A stretch of DNA of 64,000 nucleotides. Source: Bugula neritina. Lineage: Eukaryota > Bryozoa > Gymnolaemata > Cheilostomatida > Bugulidae. Under the pieces are notes generated by a model, which searched no databases, had not been told where the DNA came from, and worked only from the letters and a program-made list of their open reading frames with translations. The translations under genes were made by a program, and so were the position numbers. Below are positions 24,801 to 39,800 of the stretch, in pieces; position 1 is the stretch's first letter, and the number at the start of each line of letters is the position of its first letter. The stretch lies in the NCBI GenBank assembly GCA_964035545.1, contig OZ037772.1, positions 9,000,650 to 9,064,649 of the forward strand, written 5' to 3'.

Positions 24801-27800
24801 GTGCGGCTAATTTTGGAGTTATCTTGCTTTTACTTTTAAACTAGTTAATAGGCCAGAAGAGCGCACTCTATGATGGGAACTGAAGCTACTATAATAGGCT
24901 TGTTTTGAAAACTGGTGAAATACGCTTTGTAATTTCAACAGCTAGCCGAATCATCATCACTATTTTCTGCTAGAGAGGAGGGTAGCTACTTAGCCTTATA
25001 TTTGTAAGCTATCACAAAGTTCTAGGCTAACGAATATGGTATTTTTCAGTTTACCGTGAAATGGAGTAAAAAAGGCAAGTTGGATCTAGCATGAGTCATT
25101 AGTATGACTGTTACATATCCAGAGAACTGTCTGTTACAGTAGAACGGTCACAGTATGACACGCCCCTCTAAGTAGCCATGTTGGATCATTTAGAATATTA
25201 TTTTAGCAATTAATATTGAATAAATAGGCTACATAAAAATTTTAACTCTGTGAATTTTTTCAACTACGAATCAGAAAAAAAGAGGACAAAATATGTTGAA
25301 TGGGCATACATATCACTCGTTTTCTGTTTATTTTTCAGCCAAAGATGATTAAAAAGATTTAATACTTGTTCCAGTTACGCTTAAAATCCATAGTAACTGA
25401 CAGAATAAATGATTTGCTAATTTCGTGACCGCGAGAGGGTGCAGTGAAAGAGCTGTCCAATTATAGAGTCAGTGAAATAACTACAGTTGAGTTAATTACT
25501 AATTAGCAAGAGTGACTACATTACGTAACAAGAGATAAGCCAACGGAACTGCTATACTTGGATGGAGTAGGCACCCACCCACATTATTAAACATACTATA
25601 CATGGCAATCAGGCTACAAGCAATTTAGAGAATAAATTCAAACTTACACAGCACTGAACTTTCTCTGTCGCACATCCCCTTTGCTTGCACTCTACAAAAA
25701 TATGTACAGATTAGCTGGTGAGGAAACCATCTCAAGAACCGATGTTTATACTTAATTTACGTAAATAGTACACTAGAAGGCTTTGGCAGTACCTAATGAT
25801 ACAATAGGTGAAACAAAACAACAGAAAACTGGAGTTGCTATTATTTCATCATCATGGGTCAAAGGAAAGCACCATATTAAGGGTCTTTTGAAGACTGATA
25901 AAAAGACGTTGAAAACATAGGCAAATATTGTTATCGTGGGAAACAATTTGCAGTTGATAATAAGATTACTAATCACTAATGATTGCTCGATAACATTACG
26001 CTTGAAAACTACTGGTATGCAGTCAGCTCTACTAGAAAACTTTAGTCGACTAGTTGATCAACACGAAATCAGCTATCCAAGAAATACCCACAAATGATGA
26101 TTTAAACATTATTCAATGTTTGTACAGAGGTTTTTTAGCAAAGAAGCAGATGCGGCAACAGAAAAATTGAAAAAAATCAGCTTCAGATGAAAATTGTAGT
26201 AAAAAACTTGTGTTCTTCCATCCCCCAAAAAGAGTAACGTTGTGTTAACGTTTCTCTTATAAAGATGCTGATTTAAAGAGTTTGGAAAATTGAAGTTTAG
26301 GTATTTTATTTCAAGTGCTTATTCTGAACTTAACATCGGTGAAGAACGGTAAGGATGAGAAAAACTGTTACTCTTACAGTATACATTCCTCATGACTTAT
26401 CAATACAACGAGGGGAAATGTGTACTCAAGTGTAATCATTCGTAGTACTCCTAACAAGCTCTGTAATTACTCTGTAGACAGTAAATCAATTGTATATGTC
26501 TAAATTTAGACACAGTCTGCTTATTTACATTATTTGAATAATTGAAATATTTACGAGTGGACTCACTAGTACACATAAGAACCCTGACTACTATATGATT
26601 CACTAATGCGATGATAAAACCAGAGCAATTGAATCTAAATATAAAATTTTAGAGGATTTTCCCAAGTAAAAAGTTGGTTCAAATTAGTAATAAAATGTGG
26701 GGGGGGGGTAATAGGGATTTCCCATAGATAACGCTAGAACATGCCGAGTTCCTGAAGCTACCCGAATAGCATAAACTGCTGGTAAAAAAGGAGATTAGGA
26801 TTATTTACAATAATAAAATTTAATAATTTGGGAATACAAGAGATTGGGCCAGTTTCACGCTGTACAATAAACATGTTGAAAAATACGCTGGAATAAGAAG
26901 TCTTAACAAAACTATACTAGTTTAAAAAACAACATTTTCAATATAGCTACAGTAACTATAAACATACAGTGCATACAGTTCATGACCTTTTTCAACAACT
27001 ACTTAAAATTTTTAATCTCTTTCAATCTGGCATTACGAAAAATTCAAGTAACAAATAACTTTCAGGAAGTTTTTGGCATAAAAACCACCTTATTAAAATA
27101 ATCGTTTTGAAGCAAATGCTTTGCTCGCATCTGAACAGAAACTTACAGTATATAGTAAAGTACAGTGCAATAATATTTAGCTAAACTAAGCTATAACATG
27201 GAAAGCATGCAAAGAAGCAGAGCAGGCACGAGGCAATACTACGCTAAAATGGAAAAGAATAAGAGAGAATTGAGGCTGGAAATGCAGAATATGGCAAGAT
27301 CGTGGGATGTAGCTATGAAGAGTGGATATAGTGAATTAAAAGTGGATGAAAAAAAAACCTACAAATTCTTGTACTTTCTCCATTCTTCTGTATATTTTGT
27401 TTAAAAATAACAAAAACTCACGAAAGAGTAGAAAGAGTTTTTGGAGGAATTGGAGCAGCGTCTGTCCAAGTCCACCTCACAGCTTCGAACTCGTCTGATG
27501 TCGTACGCTGCGTCGCCATCACCCTGCTGTGACCTATCTTTACTGCATGAGATTATAGGCAGGGCCAAAAACTTGCGTTTAAGAGCCTTAGTCATAATTT
27601 CGAGGACCGGCGATGCCGAGCGACCAAGACTGACTAACGGTGACCGGTGAGGTGCGGCAGCTGATGGCAAGTGCTCTGAATTTGAACCCAATGTCAGCTG
27701 CTGCCAATATCTACGTGTCTCAGATGAGTAGGCAATTATTCTAGTACAACGTCAATAACCCTTCATAGATACAAACATTCCGTTACATTCACACCGGTTT

Positions 27801-30800
27801 CTTCTACTACTATTCTTTCACGACAGATGTGATTAGTGTACTAAGCCATCAGGTCGATAGATTCATTATACAAATGATGACATCCAAGATAACGTGTAGT
27901 TTGTCAACATGGCAAATCTCTTCAACTCTTTCGCCATTAAATGTTAAGCACCTTTGATATTTGTTTAGATGTATGACTGAGTAAAGATAACCTATCAATT
28001 CCAAAGTTGCTTCCCCGAAAGACAAGCTTAAAATAGCCGACTGCAGTGTAAGTTAACTAACAGATTAGAGAGTAAATTTTGAATTTTGAAAATATTGGAG
28101 CCAAAAGGCAAAAGTAACAAAATTGTCCAACTACTTAATACAAGAGAGATAATTATTACCAATGTCAAGAGCATAGATAATACAGTTATAGGTCAATAGA
28201 CTGTTGACTTAACTTTTTAAAATTAGAGAAAACTAAGATTACAGGCTAATAGTATCATTTACTTGACCCAATAGTTGAAGTGCCGTCCAAATGAACCGTG
28301 TACAACTAGGATGACTCATCGCCAAGTTAAATTAAAATAAAAATCACTTTTTTCGAAAACAAAAAATGGTTAAACAAAGTAATTTTTGGGACTAGTAGGG
28401 CATGCAAAGAAGAAATGACTTAGAGCAAGAGATGAGGAGTAGAAATGGCGTTGAGAAAATGTGGTGGCATGGAGCATGGCAGAGGGGAAAACTCCAAAGC
28501 TTGTGGAAATGTGGTAAATTGCAGCTAAAATAAAACAAAAGCAAATAGTATTATCAAATGCAATGCATTATGGGAGAGAACAAACAAAACGGGACTTTGA
28601 AATTATATCCTTTTAGAGCTTAAAGAATACCTGACACACTTTATCTATGCAAAGTGTAAGGGAGTCTTTAAATATGCAGAAATATATTGGCTACAACTCA
28701 AATTACAGTATCTATGTACCCAAGATCATTGAACCTACGGACAATGTCCTAAACTATTCACAGCTCGGACAACAGGATTGTGAGAGAAAATAGCAAAAAG
28801 TAATTAATATTGAAAAACTATACCTAGCTAGAAATTTCAACAGCTTTGTTTATGGGCTGTTGTTACAGACACCCTTGCTGATGTCGTTTATTAGATCTTA
28901 GGTTATACAATAGCGTATTGCACTCAACACTAAGTGAAATCAATTTGATATCAGTTATGATATCTCTTACAATGTCATCACGTAATCACAATTAAGGTCA
29001 ATACATAATCAATCTAAAGTTTATTATACTACACATGTTAACGTGTATGCTTGAAAATGACTAGTAGCTAATGATTGTAACGTTGGTTGATAATATTCTA
29101 CTGAAACTATAAAATATATCAAATATGCAACTAATTGCCATCATTGTGAATTTCTATTGAAAATAGGCTATTTTCATTTTCAATATTTTAACAGATAGTA
29201 ACTTTGACTCTTGATATTTGTAACTGCATTAATTTATAGCATGTGCTTCAAACTTCTAAACCAACCTATAGTGATTATTCTGTGTGTTGCAAGGGCTAAT
29301 TACATGTAAAAAAGTTATCAATGATCCGTGTTATTCCTCTAACACTACCTGTACCAAGTGCTCACTATTTAATTGAAGACATTAATGTACAAATTTACAG
29401 TATAACCAAATTTGTTGGGTACACAACTCTGAATTTGCACTTAGTTGATAGCCAAGATATTTCTGGATGCTTTAACTAAAGCATAAGTTTCATGGTTTCC
29501 ATAGCAACATCTACATTTCCTGAATGCATGGCGTAGAGACGCTCAGACATTACTACTACCTACTATTCAAAAATAAACTCAACATTAGGTTAACCTTGAC
29601 ATATTTACAAATAACCTTCACCTGTTCAAACGCTAGTTGGTTCATCTGCTGCTGCAGAAATCTAGTCTGAGTAGGAGTTGTCAACACGCTGTCGGGAGTT
29701 GTGTAACTTTTACTTCTTCGCATTAATCCAGTTAAAGTCTTTCTTTGTACCGGAGACTTCGTCAGAAGTTTGGCATCAGACTTCCTGTGTTGAAGTGAGG
29801 GCGGGGAGTCACAGGAAGTTGGAGAACTCGGGAGACTGGGAGGCGGAGAATCCCCGAAAGTGAAAGAGGCTTTGGCCGGCTGACAAGGCAGCGCGCATCT
29901 CTGTGAGTCATAAGTCAGCGCGGACATATTTGCATCTGGCGTCATCGTTGCCTCGCGATAGCTCGAATCGGCTGTGGAATTATTCCGAGTGTTCGCACAG
30001 GAAGACGAGACTGTCTGTTTGGCACTTCCTGTTGGTGAGCACATTTCCTCACCGTAGCCGGTCAGTGATTGGTTGGCTATGTCGTCTGTTGAAAGCTCCG
30101 GGTTAGAGAAAGACTTGTGGTTCAGAGAAGGGTTTGTGTCGGCCGACTGATCTTGAACAGGAAGTAGCGCCTCAAACTCCACGCTACTCGCACCCTGAGC
30201 AGATGATGGCTCCCCATTGGTCATCGGACTTCGCGACGAGACTGTACTCTTGTCTTTTGGCGTGGACACAAAATCTGAGAGTGTGGCTTCCCTACTGCAG
30301 CTCAGGTGCATGCTGGTACTGGTTAGCTCCTCCCCTTCCTCCGTGATAGCCGACAGGTCTATTGGTGCAACTCTGCAGCAATCCTCATCCTGTGACCTTC
30401 TCGGTAACTCCGGGGCGGCGCTGTCTTTCAGTGTGCTGCTGTTGTTATTCGCACTCACGGGAACTGTGATGGCCTGCTTAGCTTCCTGTTTGGTGTAGTC
30501 CGCTAGGTGCAGACAATCGCTGGTTGTCTCCCCGCTGTTGCTGCTGACGTTACGGAGCTGCTGCGTGGAGCAGAGGTCGTCGGCCATCGCCATCATGCTG
30601 TCGGTGAAACTGGGCCGCAACTTTAGAGGAAACGACTCCAAGCCCTCGCAGCAAACTTCATCACCTTCTGTACATTCCGATGATTCGCTCACCTGTATAC
30701 CCTGCAACCAATCAAATAAGAGATAAGAATATTTATACCACATGATAAGCCCATTCAACACCAAGATACAAAATTTGAAATACTTGAAGATGATATCTTA

Positions 30801-33800
30801 GATAAATAAAATCTTAGAAAGAATGATTATAAAAACCAATTTGGTGTTGATGAGAACAAAAATTTAGTGACTGTTTCCAATAATAAAATGCTGAATGGTA
30901 TTTATATAATATTATATCATATAAAATAATATAATATTATATAATATATAATATTATATTATATAATATAATATAATATTATATATTATAATATAATATA
31001 ATATTATATAATATAATATTATATATTATAATATAATACAATATTATATAATATAATATAATACTGAAAAAAAACCTACATAACTGCAAGCCTCCGTTAA
31101 ACAGCAAAGATCACCAAACTAGTAGGTAAGTAAACCAATCAACTCTCATACTAAAATGTTGGACATTAGCTATTGCATTCCCAATACAGTTTAACTGAAG
31201 GATTACTCTACTGATGTAGTGATTTTTAGTGCATAAAAATTACTTTTGTCTACCTGTCTCTTACATACTTCTGTGTACAATATGATAAACCAGCATCTTT
31301 GAGCTAGTTAACATGATGTGGGTTGCTGTCTTTTCAGTATATACATCACATATCTAATGGTTAGTGCATGATACCACATACCATACTAATGAACAATTAT
31401 AATTTATAAAAGCAGTATTCATAGAAAATTTTAACTTTGTACCTAAGACTATAGATATAGCTCAAGGATTTCATAACTGACTAATTCATATTTGATAAGG
31501 CAGAGTTATCAACCCTTGGAATTGGTTTTTAATATTGTAGAGTGAGTTACCCTCTCTTAGCTTTCTAACTTATATTTTATTCTCTGTTTGAGAATGATTT
31601 GACTGAAAAATATCTAAAATAAAATTTTGCAGCCACACCCATTACGGTAGTTGAACTGAGGGAAATCAGTTCCACTTTGACTTACTATAGGAGTTATTCT
31701 TCCCTAACAAATCATAAGAACAACAACTTAACCCTTTCATGCGCAGCGTCCACGTATGTGGACACTACTTTTTTTGTACCAAAACAGGTCAAATTTTAAG
31801 AATTCACACTTTTTAGTAGATTACTCAGTATTGTTAAAGGGTTTTCCATGCTATTGACAAAAAAAAATTATGCACTTAGGTCAAGGTCAACTGATTGGAA
31901 GCAGATTTCGATTTGCTGTTTCACTTACAAGCTTTTCTAGTTTTCCCTAGTACAATATTTTTGTTTTTCTGCCGGAAAATGTTTAGCTGAACTGCCATAT
32001 TTTTATTTTGCCATCTCCACAATCAGAACTAACCATTTTATGGAAGTTTTAGATGAAAAATTTTTTAATGCTCACAAAAGAAGGCTTTTCATTGCTGTCC
32101 ACATATGTGGACATCATGCAACAATTGAAGTGCTAGACGTCCACATATGTGGACAGTATGCAACTAGTAGTGCATTCATTGTTGAATAAAAAGTGATTTT
32201 TACCAACTTTGAGTGTGTTGTTACAGTTTTTAGTCATAATGTTGTTTGCATCGACTTTTTTTAAGAAAATTAATTTTGTTTCTACAAGTTCGAAATGGCT
32301 GGAATTATCAAAACAATAAAATTTGTGGGCTTCCAAAGCAAATTTGGAAGCTGTTTTTTCTATATTATTTAGAAGTGACAAGGAAAGTTAGTTATAAACT
32401 TACTAAACCACCTCTTTACTTTCCATTCACAATTTCTTTGGAATAAAACAAAAATTTGAGAGTTTTACTTGAATCGTCACTAACATTGCTACCTCAAAAA
32501 GAGACATGATGGAAGAAAACTAGATATAAGTGCCATATTGGTAGTACATTGGCAAATATATCATATTTCACACTATCCTGAAAAAGACTACATAAATTCT
32601 CAACCTCAGATGATCTAAAAGAGCATCTAAAAACCAAAAATTGTGACTTTTTTGTGAAATGACCTATATTTTGACTTTGCCTACTAATTTTTGTGTAAAC
32701 AGTGATGCAACTGATAAACTGTTACTATCTCAACACAGTATACACACTTTAAGCACTAAATTTGGAGGGAAACTGAACAATTTACATACTGAACTTTTGC
32801 AGAATTGTTATTTTGTCCACATATGTGGACAATGATATGACTCAATAAATGCATGGCGTCCACATACGTGGACAGTAATTTTTTTTCGACATGTTTTAGA
32901 TGAAAATTAAAAAAAGTTATGAATTTATGTTAAGAGACATGACATCAAATAAATTAGGCAAAAAAATTTGAAAATTTGCTGTTAAACGATAATTCAGGCA
33001 TGAAAGGGTTAATCAATTATTAATCTGAAAAGCGTACTTGATAGAACCTCTTAATTACTAGCATAAAGGTAAGAAAACTCCAAATATTTTAGCTAAAATG
33101 CTAGAAAACACATCAACTACTTAAAACCTTTATACTGCTATTATAAAACAAAACAAAATAAGAAACTAGACATTAATTTTTAAATATTACAGTCAATACA
33201 CATCAAAATAGTGTTGAGTCAATGTTGAAAATCAATGATTTCATGCTCAAGTGCCTGCTATTTGTGCTTTTGTGAAAAAAACTTACAAATAATGAATGTG
33301 TTTTCATAAACATGAAGAAGGTACGTGTGTACTTTGAGACAGCATAATATTATGACAGGATACCACAAATACAAGAAATCTCAATAACTAGAGAGATGTT
33401 ACCAGGAAAACCGTACCAGAACTAAAACTACTAAAAAGACTTTGAAATCCTGACACTAAATTTGGGTCTATATGATGAAAATGGACTCTTTAATCTGGTA
33501 AGTGACTTAGTTTATATTGCGACACAGGAGCAATTATAACTGGGTACTCTTCCTAACATCACCAATGGCTTTTACAAGGATGGCTTTTACAAGGAATTGA
33601 ACCACTGGCCATGTGTTTACTAGGCCTATACTTTAACCCCTATGACCACGACTGCTCCCTTAACCCCTATACTAAATACTCAGTACCAATTTAGAGAGAT
33701 TCTGGATGCCTACCTCACAAGTGCACCCTGGGAATGTCAGCTGCGCTAACAAAGATAGAGTAACTCCACACCTCAATCACTTATTGCAGCTAGTTCACTA

Positions 33801-36800
33801 CGAAATATTTATGCTCGTTTTTTCAAGTAAACATAGCATAGGAAATATTATCCTCAGTCTATTAGACCTGTAACCAGTATCTATTTATTGTCTAGGGGGC
33901 ACGACTATTTATAGTTAACTTTGAGTGTATTGAATTATCCTATTAATAATTTATCGTTAAAATCAATGACAATGACAATTATTCATGTTGTAAAAGTGTT
34001 TAGTAAAATATATTCAACACATTGACGTCAATACTGCATACCAGTCTGAATTACTATTTACCTGCAGTAAATATATATTTACCTGCTACGACGTATATTC
34101 CTAGACTATACCAAATATAGACCTAAATATAGATGCACTGTGCAATGTTTCAGTATTCATTTACTCTGCACAAAGTCAGCTAAATTCAGCACACATTTCA
34201 AATCAATAACAAAGATACCCAAGCAGAACCACACTTAGATAAACTCACTTGCAGAGTAACATTTGATAAAGTGAGAGTAGAATTTAGTGCTTTGTGCACT
34301 AAGAATGCTTCCTTAAGAATTGATAGACAATAAGACGAACAAAGTATGCCTTAGAAAATCACAATAACTTTAAAACATACATTAGTTTGTATGTAAAAAA
34401 GCATTCACTCAAACACCTAATGTTCAATTATATAAAATATATATACGTATATGGATACATTATGTGTAATATTTAAGTTTTATCAAGTTTAAGGTTTGAA
34501 ATGCCCATATTGTGACTTCTAAAATAAGGGTTAATGTATAATTACAGTATAATATGACAATCTAATGCTGGAATTTCCAACTTGTTTAGTCTGTGTTCCT
34601 AAAAAATCCTTCTGTAGATTCTCAACTACACCTATGTCTTCTATTGCAAAATCAATGTAGAATAATAAACAGATGTATATCAACCGTGGAAGTAATATTG
34701 CAAATGTACAAAAACTCATCCACATTTCTCTGTTGTTGCGGGTGGGGAGGGAGGGTACCCGAATTCGGCGCTTTTAATCTAAGGCAATGTTAAAAGATTC
34801 AGTCAACCACAACAAAAGCATCTTCAGCCTGTTAGTATTAAAGGCACTAACTTAGGCTAACACTGAGAAAATCACCAGATATTGGAGTAATCTCCCCCTT
34901 TACAAAAAACATGAAAACAGACAATTGAAACTGAATTTTCTCTCCCTGAATGTATCCATACAATGATTGGATAACTTTCACCGATTGAATGAGCACGAAA
35001 TAAGTGATAGTAATTTTCATACCACTGTGGATGTTTGTTATTGACCATTACAAACACACTACCAGGTTAATTTCAACAATAACTATTATAGTGCTATGAA
35101 TAATATGGCAACGCTCATCACATGACCATCAACAATTTTTGACCTTCAACAAACAAAAATGAAATGTTTTATACTCTTACCTTTTAGAATAAAGACTTTC
35201 CAGATGTTGAACCTCTTCAGTAAAGAGAGAAAGGGTGGATAATGTGAATGAAGGGCTCAAGAGGTTGGGATGAGGAAAAAAGTAGAAATGAAGTGAATTG
35301 AAAATGAAGACAGTAGCCACAGAGAATGGAAGAGAAAATATGCAACAAAAAGCGTAACAATAACTTAGCCAAGGAACTAATTGCTGAAGCAAGGCAGAAG
35401 GGTGCTGTGGTACTCACGCCAATGTTGGCCTCGATCTTACGAGAGGTAATTTCACTCCGAGACCTTGGGTACAGCTTCCTAATGTCAGCGCTATTTAAAT
35501 CCTCATTGGTGGTTGAAGTTTCGTCCATACTCATTTTCTTCTGCATAGATTTCTGAAGGGAGGCTTCTGGCTCCGAAACGCGGCGAAATATCTGAGGTGA
35601 ACTCCGAGCTCCGAGAAACTCGGAGGGTATGGTAGGCATGTCAGTAATAAAGTCTCTACTCTCACTAGTGCAATCAGAGCAGGTATCAACATCAACGCCT
35701 GCATCAGAAGTACGGCCCGTTTTTACACCAGAACTAGGGCGTCTCGTATGACCCTCAGAAATAGACATGGGCTGGTCATCGGAGACATCGACAGGAGATT
35801 TGCGCTGCTGGCTCATGCAAAAATGGTCACACCTAGGCCACGAACTGCGGGAACATTCCATGGAGATTTCACCTGTTGAAGAATTTCCGTTCATCACTAA
35901 ATTGTCACAAGAACTGTAAGCTTTCGAAATATTATCTTGAGTTTCAGAAAAATCGAAGGTTGTCCTGGTGGTGCTGGGGGTTAAAACATATGATGGGCTT
36001 TCTTCACTGATGGTGAAATGCAAGCGTTCATGATTATGAGTATTAGACCTTTCCGTCGGCAGGGCAATGGATGCTCCTAAACCGAGAGGTTTCTGGCTCT
36101 TACGAACTTTTTGTGAGACATGCTTTTCTCGTTTGAATCTCGCAGCCAACGAGTCATTTGACGAAGCAAGTGCTCTTTTCAAACTCTTAGACCCAGGCAT
36201 GTCTTCTTCTAGACTGCACCCACTTACAATATTCGAATTGAAATCTGTCAACTCTAAACGTTTGAGTTCACTTGTCAATAAACCCTGTTGTAAATCTACT
36301 AGAGCTTCAGTTACCAATTCCTCAACTAGTGTCTGAACAAAGAAATCTAGCTGGTCCTCCCAGCACACGTTCTCAACCTGGTACTTATCCAAACACCGAG
36401 AGGTATTTACACCACTAGCGATCTGGTCCCTTATGGACTCACCCTTATTTGTATCTCCTTTAAAACACTCGCTGGACTGAAACGAAGGTTGCGTAGGTGA
36501 ACAGCTTTCACTATCTATCTCCACTGTACTACTAGCTCCAATCTCGCATATTTTGGTACCAGCAGAAACTTGCGTTGCTTTGTCACGTTTATTCTTAGAT
36601 GAGCTGACGTCAACTGGAGGTGTGCTGAATTCCTGCGAAGCACTGGAAACCGAGTTCAAGATACTCTGTGCGTCACTTTTTATGCCGTTTGCCATTTTCT
36701 CACAACTACTAATCACTCTATCAATGGCCGCTAAATGCTGATCAATATCAAGAAATACTTCCAACTCAATATCCAGCCTGGTTCCATCCTCAGTAGAGGC

Positions 36801-39800
36801 AAAGAGTCCATTAGACATGTCGGATTAGTGAATTAGTAACCCATTTCCTCTACACATGGTCTTTTCCCACCAGATTGACACACTCACTTAAGAGGGAAAA
36901 GATCACAATGTAAGCTGACTTAGTTAAGTGATTTACACTCGATGGGCTGTACAGCACTTGAAAGGATATTCAAGTGAAGGCAGCATTGATTAGCAATTGA
37001 AAAGCAGCAGATATAGGCATGTCAATTAGCACAGTTGGACAATAGATCAATGAGTGGGAGATAAGTGTGCCATTGTTCCTCCTTAAAGAAAGTGCGCTCA
37101 AACCCCGACCATTTATTACCTCGTTTAATAAACTAACTGGAAACTCCTGTAAATTGAGTGAACTAGAACAATAGTCATGAAAAGTTTTAATAAATGAATG
37201 TTTGAGTAGAACTGAATCTCGGATCTCCTAGGATAATCTTGCTACGATAATTAGAAAGTTAGTTCAAGGTACACTACTTTATCATCAACAACTAACGTGG
37301 GATGCTAAATACGCCCATCTTTCAGCTAACTGTGCGCTAACTTTATCACTATGATGTGAGAAAATTGATTAATGCGAGACCCCTAGGGAACCTAATTGCT
37401 GTGGATTACATTTAATAGAGAGTTCCTAGTCAGCGATTTATTTGATTCGTTCATTATACTCTCCAATAGAAAATTCTATCTATTCAAACTACACAATAGA
37501 GTGTGGCAACATCAAAGATTGATATCAAATCTGTGATTTACTGGCTTTGAGGACAATATACGGAGGTAGGTGTAGTAATTGAGAAAAGCCTGCATTCTCG
37601 ATTAGAAATGTAGTATCAGAAGTTATGTCCTCGTAAGAATTTCAAACCACGACTCAAACCAAAACTCAAAAACAAAACTAAATAACTTAGGCTATCTTAA
37701 TCTCTCCACTACTGCTCCTAAATGAATATAGGATGTACTGAAATTAATACTCTATGCTATTGAAGCTAAAATGTGGAGTTACTTTCTCTTTTACGATGCA
37801 AGCTACATCACAGAGTACAAGTGGGTTGAAGTGAAGTAACCGGGTACATTTAAAGCAACATTCAAGTTATTCAATGACACACACTGACCTCCATGACTCG
37901 GAATGATTATTTTCATTTTGAATGAAACTGTAATATATGAGGTAAAGGATGTTTACTTGGAGGTCATCCCAGTAATTACTCAATAAACCCTATTATTGTT
38001 TATTATCATATATTTTATAAATAATATTTTTATTACCCAACACTGCTAGCATTAGTTATCAATGACTCAGAACACACCATTACTATGGCAACATATTTTA
38101 TATTATTTCCACTCTTCCCGTGGATGTTATTTCTTCATTATTTTAACTTATTCTTAAATATTTTAACCAATTGACGGCCCCCATGGTTGGTAGCTTCTTT
38201 AAAAAAGCAATATATTAGATCATCTTACTGCGCAGCAAATTTTCCACTCTGTACACCAACACCTCACGGTAAAATACTGATGATAGTAATGTGCTAGTTT
38301 TGAGCAAACACCCAGTAGGAACAATAGCAATAGTTGAACGAAATTGTGATGCAAATAATTTTGAAAGAGAGAAATATAAACAATAATAAACCAAGTTTGC
38401 TTGTAGTCACAGGCCCTAGAATAGAGTCATAGACAGGCTGTGGGGACGATCTGAAACAGCGCTGATAACATGACTGAAGGGCTAACCGCAGGCACAACCA
38501 GGTGCTATTCCTACTGAAACACAAGTTTTACGCAACTGCCAGCACTTTTGACCACTGGTCTGCATCTATTCCAAGACAACGCCGGATACATGAGATAAAT
38601 ATAGGGGTACATATTACCTGACGAATAGAGGTGCATATTATCTGATAGATAGGCATGGAAAGGGCTGTTGAAATAATTTTTTTCGTAGATTTCATCATCG
38701 TTAGGGTCAAGTAAACATTGAGTGATATGTTGGAACTAACAGATAAGTCAAGCTACAACCAGACATTGGACAGAAAATCTGAAATTTTGAGGATCAATAA
38801 CCTTGTAGGAATTACCCCAAAGAAGCCATTAAAGAATGACAAACATACCTATTTTTAACATTTTAGAGCAAAAACAGAACTCAAACCTTCAGATAACTAG
38901 TATTATGGCCTTAAATAACCGGGTTTTCCCAAAATTTATAAGCCTTGAAATAATACTGTCTACATAAATATACTAGAGCTCAACAGCAATTGTCTTCCCC
39001 TTGAAAGTTTGAGAGAATAATACATGTTGAACCGCTAGAGGTAGCATAGAATGCCAAGAGAAGATAACTAAATACAACTTCATATATACAACTCAGATTT
39101 AACTTCATAAAATAACTTCTAAAACTTAATACCTGCAGAACATAGTATAGTGAAGTGTAATACTTTACCTGCAGAATATAGAAGTGAAGTGTAATATTTT
39201 ACCTGCAGAACATAGTATAGTGAAGTGTAATATTTTACCTGCAGAATATAGAAGTGAAGTGGATAAACTAAACCTTCGAGAGGCACTTAGAGTTACTCAA
39301 ACCGACAAACTAACTCAAATGAGGATTATAATTACCTCTCAACCTCTCAACATTATGTCACTGATTGAAATAATTATCTGACAGTTTATTGGACGACAGT
39401 AGGCAGCAGTGACCGAAATGACTCGCAATTAGTAGAAAGTGTTGACTTTACGAAACTTTTCCAATTTCCTACTAAAGGAAAGGAATTTAATAAGTCTATA
39501 TCTAATAGGAAATAACACCAGTTCCTTTTATTTCAAACTCAGTGTTACACGAAATTCAACACTAAGCATGCTAAACGAAAATACACACTGGAAAGCAGAG
39601 GAAAATGAAGTGAATTTAGAATAGTTGGGGTCATCTGCTCATAGGTTAGTATAAAGAAAGAAGACAACTCTAAAGAAACTAGAAAAACACCTGAATTTTA
39701 ATCTTATCTAATATAATTGTGCTAGAATCTTATGAGCTTGTGTGATTACTTAAAGCGTGTTTAATTGCAATGCACATATGTAGCCTGTTTATTTGAGAAT

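Larger units (their letters stand above)
20762..27421 (-). other. 6.7-kb intron of the RGS3-like gene
   Basis: Holds a hAT-like MITE (21868-22256), an M2 MITE (22562-22715), AT-rich repeats at 23735-23870 and short GTATGCTTA repeats at 23100-23160. No coding exon recognised. Confidence 0.6.
30702..35417 (-). other. 4.7-kb intron of the RGS3-like gene
   Basis: Contains an AT microsatellite (30896-31063), the piggyBac-like element (31728-33012) and a SINE S1 copy (33524-33660). A G-rich stretch lies near 34737. No coding exon seen. Confidence 0.6.

Noticed and set aside
29678-30726. Several + strand frames of 60-90 codons
   Set aside because: Antisense shadows of the GC-rich linker exon at 29622-30701.
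32133-32446. Short frames inside the piggyBac-like element as a transposase remnant
   Set aside because: No DDD-type motif or cysteine-rich end recognised; the element looks non-autonomous.
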